Shown: positions 51,864 to 61,027 of the stretch, in pieces
Numbering within the stretch: the first letter of the stretch is position 1
Layout: each line of letters opens with the position of its first letter
Assembly (NCBI GenBank): GCA_937929805.1
Contig: CALFUT010000016.1
Span: 35,949-99,948 of the forward strand
DNA: 64,000 nucleotides
From: an uncultured Pirellulaceae bacterium
Lineage (GTDB): Bacteria > Planctomycetota > Planctomycetia > Pirellulales > Pirellulaceae
Reading direction: 5' to 3'
Notes under the pieces: model-generated
What the model saw: only the letters and a program-made list of their open reading frames with translations
The model's database searches: none
Told to the model about the DNA's origin: nothing
Made by a program: the position numbers and the translations under genes

Positions 51864-53500
51864 AACACCCGGACCAACGAACACTCAAGCAAGTCGCATG
51901 GATTGGCCTATCGATGATGTTGCTGCTGGGAGTCATCTCAAACATCAGCGACTCATTCGAGTACGGTCAAACGGACGACAAACCGATTTTGGCGATCGTC
52001 ACCATGTTGATGATCGCCACGGCACTCTCTGTCTGGGCCGTCCGGACGAGCCTGCAAGTCGTCGACCGGCAGCGGCAATTGTTCTGGCTAATCCTGAGTT
52101 TGGCGATCGGCTTTCGAGCAGTCATGCTGTTCACACCGCCAATCATGGAGGTCGACTACTACCGCTATTTGTGGGATGGCAAAGTTGTTCAAACCGGCGT
52201 GTCTCCGTACCGTTACGCACCCCAGATAGTGCTTGATGCGAGTGGTGCGCAGTTGGCCCATGCGTCTCAGGATCAAGATTTGGAAACGCTTGTCGCATTG
52301 ACTCGTTCCTCCAGCGCCCATGAAATCCTCACACGCGTTCACTATCCAAAACTGACGACGCTGTACCCGCCGATTAGCCAATGGGTGTTCTGTTGCATGG
52401 CGAGTGTTGTTCCAACGGAATCGTCGGTTTGGGTGCACGTCTTAATCATTCGAGCCGCGTTCGTGTTGTTCGATCTAGGCACGATCCTGCTGCTGGCCAT
52501 CATGCTCAAAAGACTAGATCGACACCTCGGCTGGCTAATCGCGTACGCTTGGAATCCGCTCGTCATCAAGGAAATCGCCAACAGTGGCCACTTGGATTCA
52601 CTGGCGGTTTTTTTGATGTTGTCCGCCGCTTTCTTTTTGCTGAAAGTTCGCAGCGATGGTTCTCGATCGCATGCGTTGATCAGCGGAGTCGCGTTGGGGC
52701 TGGCAGTCGGAGCTAAGCTGTTCCCTGTCGTTTTGGTGCCGGCGTTTTTGGCTCGCCTTGGCCGATACGGCTGGAGAATGGCGGCAGGGTTCGGCTTCGC
52801 ATTTTTTATCACATGCGGTTTCGTGCTGTACCCGATGTCAAACAGCTACCCGACTTGGAGCGATTCTGCTGGGAAGCAATCGTCGCAGCATTCACAAACC
52901 ACTGCACTTGAACAGGATGGCCTAACCAATTTTCTATCCAAGTGGCGGATGAATGACGCCATCTTCAGCGCCATTTATTACAACCTGAAACCCGACCGTG
53001 ATTCTAGCGACGATTCCCAAAATAACTGGTACGTCGTTACGCCAAGCAAATTTCGCGACCAAGTGGCCAAGCTTCAAAATCACGTTTTCTTTGGTTCCAA
53101 CCCTGCCTACACGCTGACTCGGTTGTTCACGCTATCCATCTTTGGCATCATTTATTTGAGGATGCTGGGGGATTTGAGAAGCGGCGACGAACAGATTTTC
53201 TTAAGAGCAATTCTGTTCGTCCTGTTCTCGTTTTTGATGCTCCAGCCAACCGTCAATCCGTGGTATTGGGTTTGGGCGATTCCGTTTACCTGTTTCAGTT
53301 CACGGTGGAGCTGGTCAGCCATTTCCGGCGTGCTGTTGCTTTACTACACGCGATTCTATTTCCAAGAATCAAGCCTTGAGTTTACGTGGTGGCAGCAATC
53401 TTATGCCGGCGTTGAAATCTTCGATCACTTCGTGGTCTGGATTGAACTTATCCTAATCGTGATTTTTGTTGCGTTCGCAGGTCGACTGGACAAAGCTTAG
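51860..53500 (+). CDS. GT87-like integral membrane glycosyltransferase
   Basis: A 546-residue membrane protein with about ten hydrophobic segments. The motif DYYRYLWDGKVVQTGVSPYRYAP, starting near residue 94, marks the polyprenol-phosphate-sugar-dependent GT-C group (GT87/DUF2029 or GT39-like); the acidic residue in VDYYRYLWDG corresponds to the catalytic region. KEIANSGHLDSLAVFLMLSAAF is another family piece. Such enzymes transfer a sugar from a lipid carrier to a periplasmic acceptor. The start overlaps the exported rhodanese stop. The stop codon is directly followed by a palindromic element. Sugar and acceptor are unknown. Confidence 0.82.
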   Translation: MKHPDQRTLKQVAWIGLSMMLLLGVISNISDSFEYGQTDDKPILAIVTMLMIATALSVWAVRTSLQVVDRQRQLFWLILSLAIGFRAVMLFTPPIMEVDYYRYLWDGKVVQTGVSPYRYAPQIVLDASGAQLAHASQDQDLETLVALTRSSSAHEILTRVHYPKLTTLYPPISQWVFCCMASVVPTESSVWVHVLIIRAAFVLFDLGTILLLAIMLKRLDRHLGWLIAYAWNPLVIKEIANSGHLDSLAVFLMLSAAFFLLKVRSDGSRSHALISGVALGLAVGAKLFPVVLVPAFLARLGRYGWRMAAGFGFAFFITCGFVLYPMSNSYPTWSDSAGKQSSQHSQTTALEQDGLTNFLSKWRMNDAIFSAIYYNLKPDRDSSDDSQNNWYVVTPSKFRDQVAKLQNHVFFGSNPAYTLTRLFTLSIFGIIYLRMLGDLRSGDEQIFLRAILFVLFSFLMLQPTVNPWYWVWAIPFTCFSSRWSWSAISGVLLLYYTRFYFQESSLEFTWWQQSYAGVEIFDHFVVWIELILIVIFVAFAGRLDKA

Positions 53501-53672
53501 TTGGACAGCGTTAGTTTTGCAATTTCACCGTTGTTTTTGCCGCAGTGTGTCGTCGGGAGGGCGAGGCTCCGTCCGAGCCGCGCGAAGCAAAAAAGCTCAA
53601 CCATCCACATGGGGCGGACGGAGCCTTCCCCTCCCAACATCGGTTTCATTCATCGAAAGTGGCGCTGTCCAA
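53501..53672. repeat. 172-bp MITE-like element, locus 4
   Basis: Terminal inverted repeats TTGGACAGCG (53501-53510) and CGCTGTCCAA (53663-53672) are perfect. Inside lies the same G-rich hairpin as at 45.4 kb: GGGAGGGCGAGGCTCC (53555-53570) against GGAGCCTTCCCCTCCC (53621-53636). It starts at the base after the stop codon of the GT87-like gene. It is the most complete member of the four-locus family. Confidence 0.88.
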
Positions 53673-53896
53673 TTAGGCAAGAGACCAAAATTCGCTCGCT
53701 CGCAAATGAGTTTATAACCGAATCAACAAGGCTAAACTTAGTGAAGCGTAGTTTTGAACTGCTTTCTAGTTTAACGTCTGTTTTCCTCACCGATTGGCGT
53801 CTCACAAGAACGTCATTGAGCAAAGACTAGCGACGGCAGAGATGATTGGTAATATTAAGTCACCAATAAACGGTGTCCAAATTTAGGTGTAGCGAT

Positions 53897-55261
53897 ATGT
53901 GGATGGAAAAGTGCAAAGACGTTGACTGTTTTATGTCGGGCCTGATCAAACGCAACGCTGGGCAACCGGAGTTTCACCAGGCTGTTAGGGAATTCGCGGC
54001 GACCGTCATCCCTTTCATCAGAGACAACCCAACGTACCTAGAAAACCAAATACTCGAACGGATGACTGAACCTGACCGCGTGGTGACGTTTCGTGTCACG
54101 TGGCGAGATGACAAAGGTAGTATCCGAGTCAATCGGGCGTGGCGAGTCCAGTTCAACAACTCCATCGGTCCGTACAAGGGTGGTTTACGATTCCATCCTA
54201 CGGTCACCTTGAGTGTGCTCAAGTTTTTGGGATTCGAGCAAACGTTCAAAAACAGCCTGACCGGACTGCCAATGGGCGGCGGCAAAGGTGGAGCAAACTT
54301 TAACCCAAAGGGAAAAAGTGACAATGAAGTGATGAGCTTCTGCCAGTCCATGATGACTGAATTGTTTCACCACATCGGCCCCGACAAAGACGTGCCCGCT
54401 GGTGACATTGGTGTTGGAGCCCGTGAGATCAGCTATCTGTATGGGCAGTACAAACGACTTCAAAACCAATTCCATGGCGTGCTAACCGGGAAGGGATTGT
54501 CTTTCGGAGGAAGTCTGATCCGAACCGAGGCAACGGGCTACGGGTGCGTTTACTTTTGCCAAGAAATGTTGAATCATCGAGGTGACAGTCTAGAAAACAA
54601 AAACGTTGTCATCTCTGGTTCGGGCAACGTAGCAACTTACGCTGCCGAAAAGGCGACCGAACTGGGCGCGAAGGTTCTCACGCTTTCTGATTCGTCGGGT
54701 TTCATCCACGACCCAGACGGTATTGGACCAGAAAAATTGGAATTCGTAAAAGAACTGAAAGAAGTCCGTCGCGGCCGAATTTCCGAATACACGGACCGGT
54801 TTTCATCGGCAACTTTTCACGCCGATCAGCGGCCATGGGCGGTCGACTGCGATGTTGCGATCCCATGTGCCACTCAGAATGAAGTCAATCTCGACGACGC
54901 TAAAAAACTAACTGGCAACAACGTGATGGCCGTCTGCGAAGGCGCCAACATGCCCACGGAGCTAGATGCGATGAACCATTTGATGCAAGCCGGAGCATTG
55001 TTCGGACCCGCGAAGGCTGCCAACGCAGGTGGAGTGGCGGTTTCGGGATTAGAGCAAAGTCAGAATGCCTTGCGTCTTTCTTGGTCACGTGAAGAAGTGA
55101 ACGAAAAACTGCTGGGGATCATGAAGAACATTCACGCCAAATGCGTTCAATACGGAGAAACCGGCCAGCTACCCAATGACAACGTCAACTACGTAACCGG
55201 CGCCAACATTGCTGGGTTTATCAAAGTGGCTGACGCCATGGTCGCTTACGGAGCAGTCTAG
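53897..55261 (+). CDS. gdhA: NADP-type glutamate dehydrogenase
   Basis: A 454-residue hexameric-type glutamate dehydrogenase, which converts 2-oxoglutarate and ammonia to glutamate. The dehydrogenase core shows PYKGGLRFHP, then LPMGGGKGGANFNPKGKSD with the substrate lysine, and DKDVPAGDIGVGAREISYLYG. The Rossmann motif SGSGNVATYAAEKA lies at about residues 235-250. The start at ATG 53897 has AGGTG seven bases upstream; a GTG at 53873 is also in frame. Length and sequence are of the GdhA (NADP) group. The upstream 220 bases contain the end of a palindromic element and the promoter. Confidence 0.96.
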   Translation: MWMEKCKDVDCFMSGLIKRNAGQPEFHQAVREFAATVIPFIRDNPTYLENQILERMTEPDRVVTFRVTWRDDKGSIRVNRAWRVQFNNSIGPYKGGLRFHPTVTLSVLKFLGFEQTFKNSLTGLPMGGGKGGANFNPKGKSDNEVMSFCQSMMTELFHHIGPDKDVPAGDIGVGAREISYLYGQYKRLQNQFHGVLTGKGLSFGGSLIRTEATGYGCVYFCQEMLNHRGDSLENKNVVISGSGNVATYAAEKATELGAKVLTLSDSSGFIHDPDGIGPEKLEFVKELKEVRRGRISEYTDRFSSATFHADQRPWAVDCDVAIPCATQNEVNLDDAKKLTGNNVMAVCEGANMPTELDAMNHLMQAGALFGPAKAANAGGVAVSGLEQSQNALRLSWSREEVNEKLLGIMKNIHAKCVQYGETGQLPNDNVNYVTGANIAGFIKVADAMVAYGAV

Positions 55262-55282
55262 AAAACCTATCCAATTGGAAAT

Positions 55283-58200
55283 CTATTCACTGCCCTCGTT
55301 GACGCTCTGACCAAGATTGCTGATCAGGATAAAGGCGTCACCCAGAACGGTCACTTGCTGGTCGGCGTTTAGGTCTCCCGTTCCGTAGCTGTACGGGCCT
55401 CCGCCGTTGAGACGACTGACAAGCCCAAACGCGTCACCCAGCACGTTCACCACGCCATCAAGGTTGATGTCACCCAGCAAGGTACCAGTGACGCCGGTCG
55501 AGGTTTCCACACAAGTCGTAACGTGAATTTCATGATCGGTCAGATCGATCGTTCCGTTGTTGTCCAAATCCAGTCGCACATCAAAACCGGGATCGCCTGC
55601 CACCAATCCGATCTTGCCAGAGTAAAAATCGATGTCCTCGACGTTCACGACTCCATCGTCGTTGAAATCACAGGGAGACACCGTCACCAAGAAATGCTCG
55701 ACAAAGAAATCGCTGTCAGCCTGATTAACGATCCCATTCGCGTCCAAGTCGAACCTCCACTCAGTTGAACCGAACTGCGACTCGAGAATCGCGAGGTCAT
55801 TCATGTCGGGCACGCCACCACTGAAGTCATAATCGACCCGACGATGCTTGACGATCCGCAGCAAGTCACGCGTTGCGACGTCGGCTCCCGCATCGATGTA
55901 AACATCTTCCAACTGCAGCAAATCGAACGTATCAATCAAACCGTCACCGTTCACATCAGCGGCGGCATTAAACTGGCTGTTTTGAGAATACAAAACTTCT
56001 TCGAAGGCACCGCTCACGTTGGCGACGTCGGCAATGGTGAAGCTCCCATCCAGATTGATATCGCCCAATCCGGCACCATTACTCGTTTCTGCGAACAGGC
56101 CGCTGAACCGTTGAACGCTGACGTTACCCGTTCGCTCGAAAGTGACAACCGTTGCCACGTTGTTCCCGTGAGGAGCACCAAAGACGCCAAAGGCAAACTG
56201 GTCACGACTGATCTGCCCCGAATCGTTATTGTCTCCAACGAAGGACAAAATCTGTGCCTCCGTAAAACTGGCCGGCAGATTGTGGAAAACGTGAACCGTC
56301 GCGGCTGTCTGATCAACGGAACGCACGATGATATCTCGGTTGTCAGCGTTGGTTGGATCGAAAGGTTCAAAGCTGGCGATTTCACTAACGGGCTTCAATC
56401 GGTCGAGATAAATCGCTGTCGTAAAATCGCGGAAGACGGCCGGGCCCCCATCGTTTCGATTCCGGAACGCTCGCGCTGTGATGAAGTGAACACCTTCCCC
56501 CAGCTGACTGGTGTCAATCGTTTGACGATACTCACCGTTTCCATCGGTCGCTTGGAAGCCTGTCGTTTTGAATGTCGTAAAGTCTTCGAAGCCATAAGAC
56601 ACACTGCTTGGGGACATCACATCCACAACACCATTTCCATTGACATCAATTCCTTCATCGACTCTTAGAAGCGCATTGCTGCCGTCTGCATCGCGATCCC
56701 GAATATCTCCCGGCAGAGAAACGGCTTGAGTTCGAAGTGTGACGTCTAAGCTGCCTGCGGTCACAACATGTAAATCTTCCAAGCGAGTCGTGCCATTGGA
56801 GAAGCCTGTGGGCTCTGGGGCTCCACCCGCTAACACCGATGAAATCCCAGACAACTCGATCCCCAAATCGCTCTGCGGTGCTTGCAACCCGTAGATCAAA
56901 TAGCCTCGATCGTCATCGTCATTTCTCAAGAAGCGGGCGTCGACGAAAGACTGTCCACCAAACGAATCGTTTGTGGCCTGCAAGACTTCGGGAATGTCAT
57001 CGTTTCCAATTTCGTCATTCCATGCCTTCGCGTTGCCAGTTAGTTCCACCAAATAAGTACCGAATGGAACGTTCACGTCCAAACGGCGATCGTCGAACCC
57101 GCTATCGGTTCGGTTGCTTAATAGAACTAGGCTAGAACCCTCGCGCTCGTAGGCAAACTCTTCCTTGCTAAGAAATCGCTCCAGATAGTTTCCTCGACCG
57201 TGCGAGTTTCGAATACCGACCAGAGTCGTGATTGTGTCACCAAACACTCCGCCCAACGAATCACCGCGTCCGTCTTTCGGGAACTCACGATCGTCGCCAA
57301 ACTCTTTTCCATTCAGGTAGACAACCGCATTTCCCGGATGCATCAGCATGAAGGCATGAGCCACATTGGACAACGCGGGGCCGCCCTCATCGTGGCTACC
57401 GACAAACATGACACCTTGAGACCCGTTGTGCAGTCCGTCGTCGAAAACGTCCATTCCCGCATTGACGACATTTCGCCAATCGTTTTGGAAACCGTTCAAC
57501 GTCAAGTTGTCTCGAAATGCCTGAGCTTGAGCGAAATCCAACACGTCCCGGTTGCCGCCGATACGTCCAAGATCATTCGGATTGATATCCTTCCGGATGT
57601 TAGATTGAAGGAAACCACGATTGGTATCGAACACCTCGCTGTACATGAAAACATGGTTAGTTGAACCATCAAGCAACGGACGCGGGTTGGCGCGATAGAC
57701 TGCTCTGTCCAACGCGGCCAAGACGAATCCTTCCACGTGCTTGGCAGCATCCAATCGAAAACCGTCCACGCCGATATCTTGCACCATCCAACGCATGTAT
57801 CGGCCGACGTAATCTGTCGAGTTCTCTCCAACCGGATCGCCAGCCAATGGATCGTCAGTATTGAACGGATAAACTTCGATGCCTTGCTGACCGGTCAATG
57901 GATCAAACAAGAAAATCGGGTCGGCATCGCGATCTGGATAGAATCGACGATTGGATTCCGTTGGTACGTTTGCCAATCGAAAAAAAGCAGGAGTAGTTCC
58001 CGCCGGCAGATTTCCACCGTGTACACCGGGCTCGACCTCGACTCCGGGAACAGGATGCCGCACAAAGCGAAAATCCTTATCGTGATCGATGTCGATCAGC
58101 CCTGACAATCGGAACTCAATGTCACCGCCTGCGAACGGCGAATGAAAATCGCCATCGGTACCGGGCACGCCCGTGGGATCCGTGCCACCATCCGGATCTT

Positions 58201-58639
58201 GCATCAAAAAACCGGGGTAGCCCCCCGATTCAAGAAACCCGGGCGTGTTCAAATCAGAGAATCCGTTGTGATTGATGATTGCATCGATGTGCAGTTGCAT
58301 GCCCGCGCGGTGGAGGGTATCCGCAACCGTTCGCAAACCAGTCTCCGTTCCGTAAGCAGTGCTTCGATTCGCGTAACCAAGATCGAAGCGGTCATAGACG
58401 TCGTAGCCAACTGACTGGTCACCACTGTCGGCTCGCCCCGGCGGAGGCAACCAAAGAGCGCCGTAGCCGACTGCGTGTACATCCACCATGCGTTCTTCAA
58501 TCGTGTCATACGACGCGTCAAACCATTGCAAAAAGGGCGGCGGAGAGACCGACTGAGCGCTGGATACGGCAGGCAACACCGTGCCTATAATCAGCGCGAC
58601 CATGAGGCTCAAGCGACGTGCGTTTAAAGGAATGCTCAT
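55283..58639 (-). CDS. Secreted GH13 alpha-amylase-family protein with C-terminal dockerin-like repeats
   Basis: An 1118-residue protein. The ATG at 58639 gives a signal peptide (LMVALIIGTVLPAVSSAQ, to residue ~29). Residues ~35-560 form a GH13 domain with all four conserved regions: DAIINH (119-124), GFRLDAAKH with nucleophile Asp297, MYSEVF with acid Glu335, and FVGSHDEGG with Asp417. After a beta-rich middle, the last ~330 residues carry several calcium-binding dockerin-like segments (GDINLDGSFTIADVANV, DVNGDGLIDTFDLL, DFNDDGVVNVEDI) and end with two VLGDAF units. GH13 enzymes act on alpha-glucans. The tail probably anchors or assembles the enzyme outside the cell. Confidence 0.92.
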   Translation of the reverse strand: MSIPLNARRLSLMVALIIGTVLPAVSSAQSVSPPPFLQWFDASYDTIEERMVDVHAVGYGALWLPPPGRADSGDQSVGYDVYDRFDLGYANRSTAYGTETGLRTVADTLHRAGMQLHIDAIINHNGFSDLNTPGFLESGGYPGFLMQDPDGGTDPTGVPGTDGDFHSPFAGGDIEFRLSGLIDIDHDKDFRFVRHPVPGVEVEPGVHGGNLPAGTTPAFFRLANVPTESNRRFYPDRDADPIFLFDPLTGQQGIEVYPFNTDDPLAGDPVGENSTDYVGRYMRWMVQDIGVDGFRLDAAKHVEGFVLAALDRAVYRANPRPLLDGSTNHVFMYSEVFDTNRGFLQSNIRKDINPNDLGRIGGNRDVLDFAQAQAFRDNLTLNGFQNDWRNVVNAGMDVFDDGLHNGSQGVMFVGSHDEGGPALSNVAHAFMLMHPGNAVVYLNGKEFGDDREFPKDGRGDSLGGVFGDTITTLVGIRNSHGRGNYLERFLSKEEFAYEREGSSLVLLSNRTDSGFDDRRLDVNVPFGTYLVELTGNAKAWNDEIGNDDIPEVLQATNDSFGGQSFVDARFLRNDDDDRGYLIYGLQAPQSDLGIELSGISSVLAGGAPEPTGFSNGTTRLEDLHVVTAGSLDVTLRTQAVSLPGDIRDRDADGSNALLRVDEGIDVNGNGVVDVMSPSSVSYGFEDFTTFKTTGFQATDGNGEYRQTIDTSQLGEGVHFITARAFRNRNDGGPAVFRDFTTAIYLDRLKPVSEIASFEPFDPTNADNRDIIVRSVDQTAATVHVFHNLPASFTEAQILSFVGDNNDSGQISRDQFAFGVFGAPHGNNVATVVTFERTGNVSVQRFSGLFAETSNGAGLGDINLDGSFTIADVANVSGAFEEVLYSQNSQFNAAADVNGDGLIDTFDLLQLEDVYIDAGADVATRDLLRIVKHRRVDYDFSGGVPDMNDLAILESQFGSTEWRFDLDANGIVNQADSDFFVEHFLVTVSPCDFNDDGVVNVEDIDFYSGKIGLVAGDPGFDVRLDLDNNGTIDLTDHEIHVTTCVETSTGVTGTLLGDINLDGVVNVLGDAFGLVSRLNGGGPYSYGTGDLNADQQVTVLGDAFILISNLGQSVNEGSE

Positions 58640-58683
58640 TGGCGAATCGATCACTCGGAGAGAAGAGTTAGTGAAGAAAAGCA

Positions 58684-58719
58684 AAAACCACAGCAGCTGA
58701 AATAGCCGGCTGTGGTTTT
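58684..58719 (-). terminator. Rho-independent terminator for the PEP-CTERM gene
   Basis: AAAACCACAGC (58684-58694) and GCTGTGGTTTT (58709-58719) form an 11-bp stem with almost continuous inner pairing. On the minus strand it is followed by a T-rich stretch, so it ends transcription from 59518. Confidence 0.8.
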
Positions 58720-58789
58720 GGGGGCAACGCAAGCTGGGCCAGCCATCCAAATTTCTAGATCAAACTCAACATAGATGGAACCTTGCCAA

Positions 58790-59518
58790 TCAGACTCGGC
58801 GTCGAGGAACGAGACTGACCAAGCCAACACCAAGCAACACAGCCACACTCGTCGGCTCAGGAATCGCACTAAACGTCTCCGAACCAGAAAACGTCAACGT
58901 TCCATTTCCAATTTGGGTTGAACCGCTAGGCGCGTCACTCGCACCGATCGCCTCGTTACTGCGAAACGCGGTGTTGCTGAGGTAGGTCGCAACAAAATCA
59001 AACGAATCGAGCGATGTGATCCCGATCTCAGCGAAATCAAAATCAAACGAATAATCCGTGGCGGTATTTGTGCCAGTTGGCGAAAGGTCAACCGCATCAA
59101 CAAATGTGAAATTGGAAACGTTATCCAACGCCCACAAGCCAGCGAAGCCAGAGTTGATTGCGATTGCGTAGTCGGCCTCAAAACCCGACGCAAAATTTAC
59201 GACGGAACGGCTTCCACCATCGAAACCAGAAATTGCCTTGCGATGATCATCTTGAGAGTCCGTGAAAGAACCAGTGCCGGTTTGACCACCAGCAACAGAA
59301 TCAATATAGATCACGACAAAATCGTTCAAATCACCAGCGCCTTTGTTTAGCGTGCCCTCGACCGTTGAACTAGTAACGGCAAGGTTCAAATCACCGCCTC
59401 CCAACGTACCACCAAAGCTGGTCCCTCCATTGCCGTTAAACACATCAGCTTGCACAGCAGAGCTTAGTAAGCCAGCGGTGAAAATTGCGCAAGCAAAAAT
59501 TACGTTTTTCATAATCAT
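58790..59518 (-). CDS. Secreted PEP-CTERM protein
   Basis: A 242-residue protein with a signal peptide (IFACAIFTAGLLSSAVQA) and a typical PEP-CTERM tail at the end: PEP followed by a transmembrane helix (TSVAVLLGVGLVSLV) and RRR. Exosortase normally cuts such tails and anchors the protein outside; the exosortase gene must lie elsewhere. The ectodomain (GGDLNLAVTSSTVEGTLNKG, IYIDSVAGGQTGTG) resembles that of the next gene at 59762-61027, so the two are probably paralogues with exchanged C-termini. Asp/Gly/Ser-rich, no Cys, consistent with a surface or matrix protein. Confidence 0.9.
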   Translation of the reverse strand: MIMKNVIFACAIFTAGLLSSAVQADVFNGNGGTSFGGTLGGGDLNLAVTSSTVEGTLNKGAGDLNDFVVIYIDSVAGGQTGTGSFTDSQDDHRKAISGFDGGSRSVVNFASGFEADYAIAINSGFAGLWALDNVSNFTFVDAVDLSPTGTNTATDYSFDFDFAEIGITSLDSFDFVATYLSNTAFRSNEAIGASDAPSGSTQIGNGTLTFSGSETFSAIPEPTSVAVLLGVGLVSLVPRRRV

Positions 59519-59644
59519 ATAATCCCGTTCAAAAAATTGACTGATCCATTAAAACTCAAAACCTTGCCACTTCCAATCTTGGCAACTTCCAACAACTCTT
59601 GGCTGGCGGGCAAAGCAACGGCTGTCACAAAGCCACCCGATGCC

Positions 59645-59752
59645 CAGTGGTTCAACCGACTGAAATTGACCGGTTGTGAAATGTTGTTCGCCTCGATTCT
59701 ACTTAACAGACTAAAGCATACGACTGGTCAATTCAACTTCGACGAACCACTA
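59645..59752. repeat. 108-bp MITE-like element, copy 2
   Basis: It starts CAGTGGTTCAAC and ends GACGAACCACTA, 108 bases, as for the copy at 39733-39840. AATTGACC on the left mirrors GGTCAATT on the right, so the inverted repeats reach about 28 bases with mismatches. It lies between the starts and ends of two genes for secreted proteins, ten bases from the stop codon of the dockerin-type protein. Confidence 0.85.
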
Positions 59753-59761
59753 AGCGAAAAA

Positions 59762-61027
59762 TTAGGGAGCACTCATGCCGAGATTAGCAACCAAAAGGAA
59801 CGCATCACCAAGAACGTCAACGATCCCGTCAGCGTTGAAATCGCCTTGACTCCAGCTAGTGGCTGGTGAATTAAGGTTTGCAACAAGCGTGAATGCATCA
59901 CCCAGCACGTTTACGGTTCCGTCAAGGTTCGCGTCCCCTGCGAAAGTGCCTGTCTGGCCGTTAGATGTTTCAACCAACTGGCCGTAGTGCGTCTCGAAGT
60001 CATTGGCACCAACGGTACCGTCACCGTCCAGATCCAAATCTGCTAACGCTCCAACGGCATCTGCGTCGATGTTTTGGTTGTAGCGATCCAGATCGAGCAA
60101 ATCGACATCACCATCGTTGTCGAAATCGCCCAGCAGTGTTCCACCGCCCGGAACGGCGATCGAAAAGAACTGGTCGCCCGCAAACTGATTGAAGTCGACG
60201 CCTGCAAGATCGCCCGTAAACATAGCAGCTCCGTCGCCGCCAAGATTTCCTTGCGGCGCGGCGAGCCCACCCAGAATTTGGTTAGACAGAAAGTCGTGAT
60301 TGCTACCGTTGATATGAGCAGCGATCTGGATCGTGCTTCCCGCTGCCGGATTTCCTAGAGCAGAAAGTGGAATCGAAAATTCCAGTCCCGTGGTCACAGC
60401 TTCGGCCGCAGCAGCGTCAGCGGCCAAGGTCCCGCCCGCCACGCCAGCAATGTTCGAATTGTCAAAAGCGACACTCAGACCGGACGCACCGACTGCCGTC
60501 GCACTTCCCTCAAACGCTCCGCCAAAGATGTCCAGCGAAGACTCAACCGTCCCGTCGTTTCCCACTGAATTGAAATCGAAATCGAATCGAGGTCCTCCCG
60601 CGTCACCGTTTCGCGCGATCACCAAAAAGTCTGGCTCGAACCCAGTGTCAAATGTCAAACCGCTGTGTGCCTGAGCCCAGTTGTCATTCGTTGGATTGAC
60701 TCCACCGTTGGCCGTGTCTGGACCAATCACATTCTGACCACCAGCTATCGAATCGATAAAGATATTTAGTTTGTTGAAATTGGATTCCAGATTTCCTGTC
60801 AGAAGTAAATTCAGGTTACCTCCCTCGATCGTGACGTAAGCTGCATCCAGTTCACTTCCACCGGCGACACCGTCTGCGTTGCCGAATTCAGTCTGAACTG
60901 TCTGAACTGCAACGGCAGTTCCGTAGCCAGCGTCCTTCGTGCCGTCGATCGTGATCTGGGCTTGAGCGGCGGAGTTGACAAACAAACCTGCGACAACAAT
61001 CGACAAATACTGCATACATGGTCTCAT
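59762..61027 (-). CDS. Secreted protein with dockerin-like C-terminal repeats
   Basis: A 421-residue protein. AGGAG seven bases before the ATG at 61027 sets the start, followed by a signal peptide (YLSIVVAGLFVNSAAQAQ). The ectodomain has GGNLNLLLTGNLESNFNKL and IFIDSIAGGQNVIG, matching the PEP-CTERM neighbour. The C-terminal ~120 residues contain calcium-binding repeats: LGDFDNDGDVDLLDL, LDLDGDGTVGANDF and two units GDANLDGTVNVLGDAF and DFNADGIVDVLGDAF, closely similar to the end of the amylase at 55283-58639. The module is a dockerin-like adhesion or sorting tail. The mechanism of attachment is not known to me. Confidence 0.88.
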   Translation of the reverse strand: MRPCMQYLSIVVAGLFVNSAAQAQITIDGTKDAGYGTAVAVQTVQTEFGNADGVAGGSELDAAYVTIEGGNLNLLLTGNLESNFNKLNIFIDSIAGGQNVIGPDTANGGVNPTNDNWAQAHSGLTFDTGFEPDFLVIARNGDAGGPRFDFDFNSVGNDGTVESSLDIFGGAFEGSATAVGASGLSVAFDNSNIAGVAGGTLAADAAAAEAVTTGLEFSIPLSALGNPAAGSTIQIAAHINGSNHDFLSNQILGGLAAPQGNLGGDGAAMFTGDLAGVDFNQFAGDQFFSIAVPGGGTLLGDFDNDGDVDLLDLDRYNQNIDADAVGALADLDLDGDGTVGANDFETHYGQLVETSNGQTGTFAGDANLDGTVNVLGDAFTLVANLNSPATSWSQGDFNADGIVDVLGDAFLLVANLGMSAP

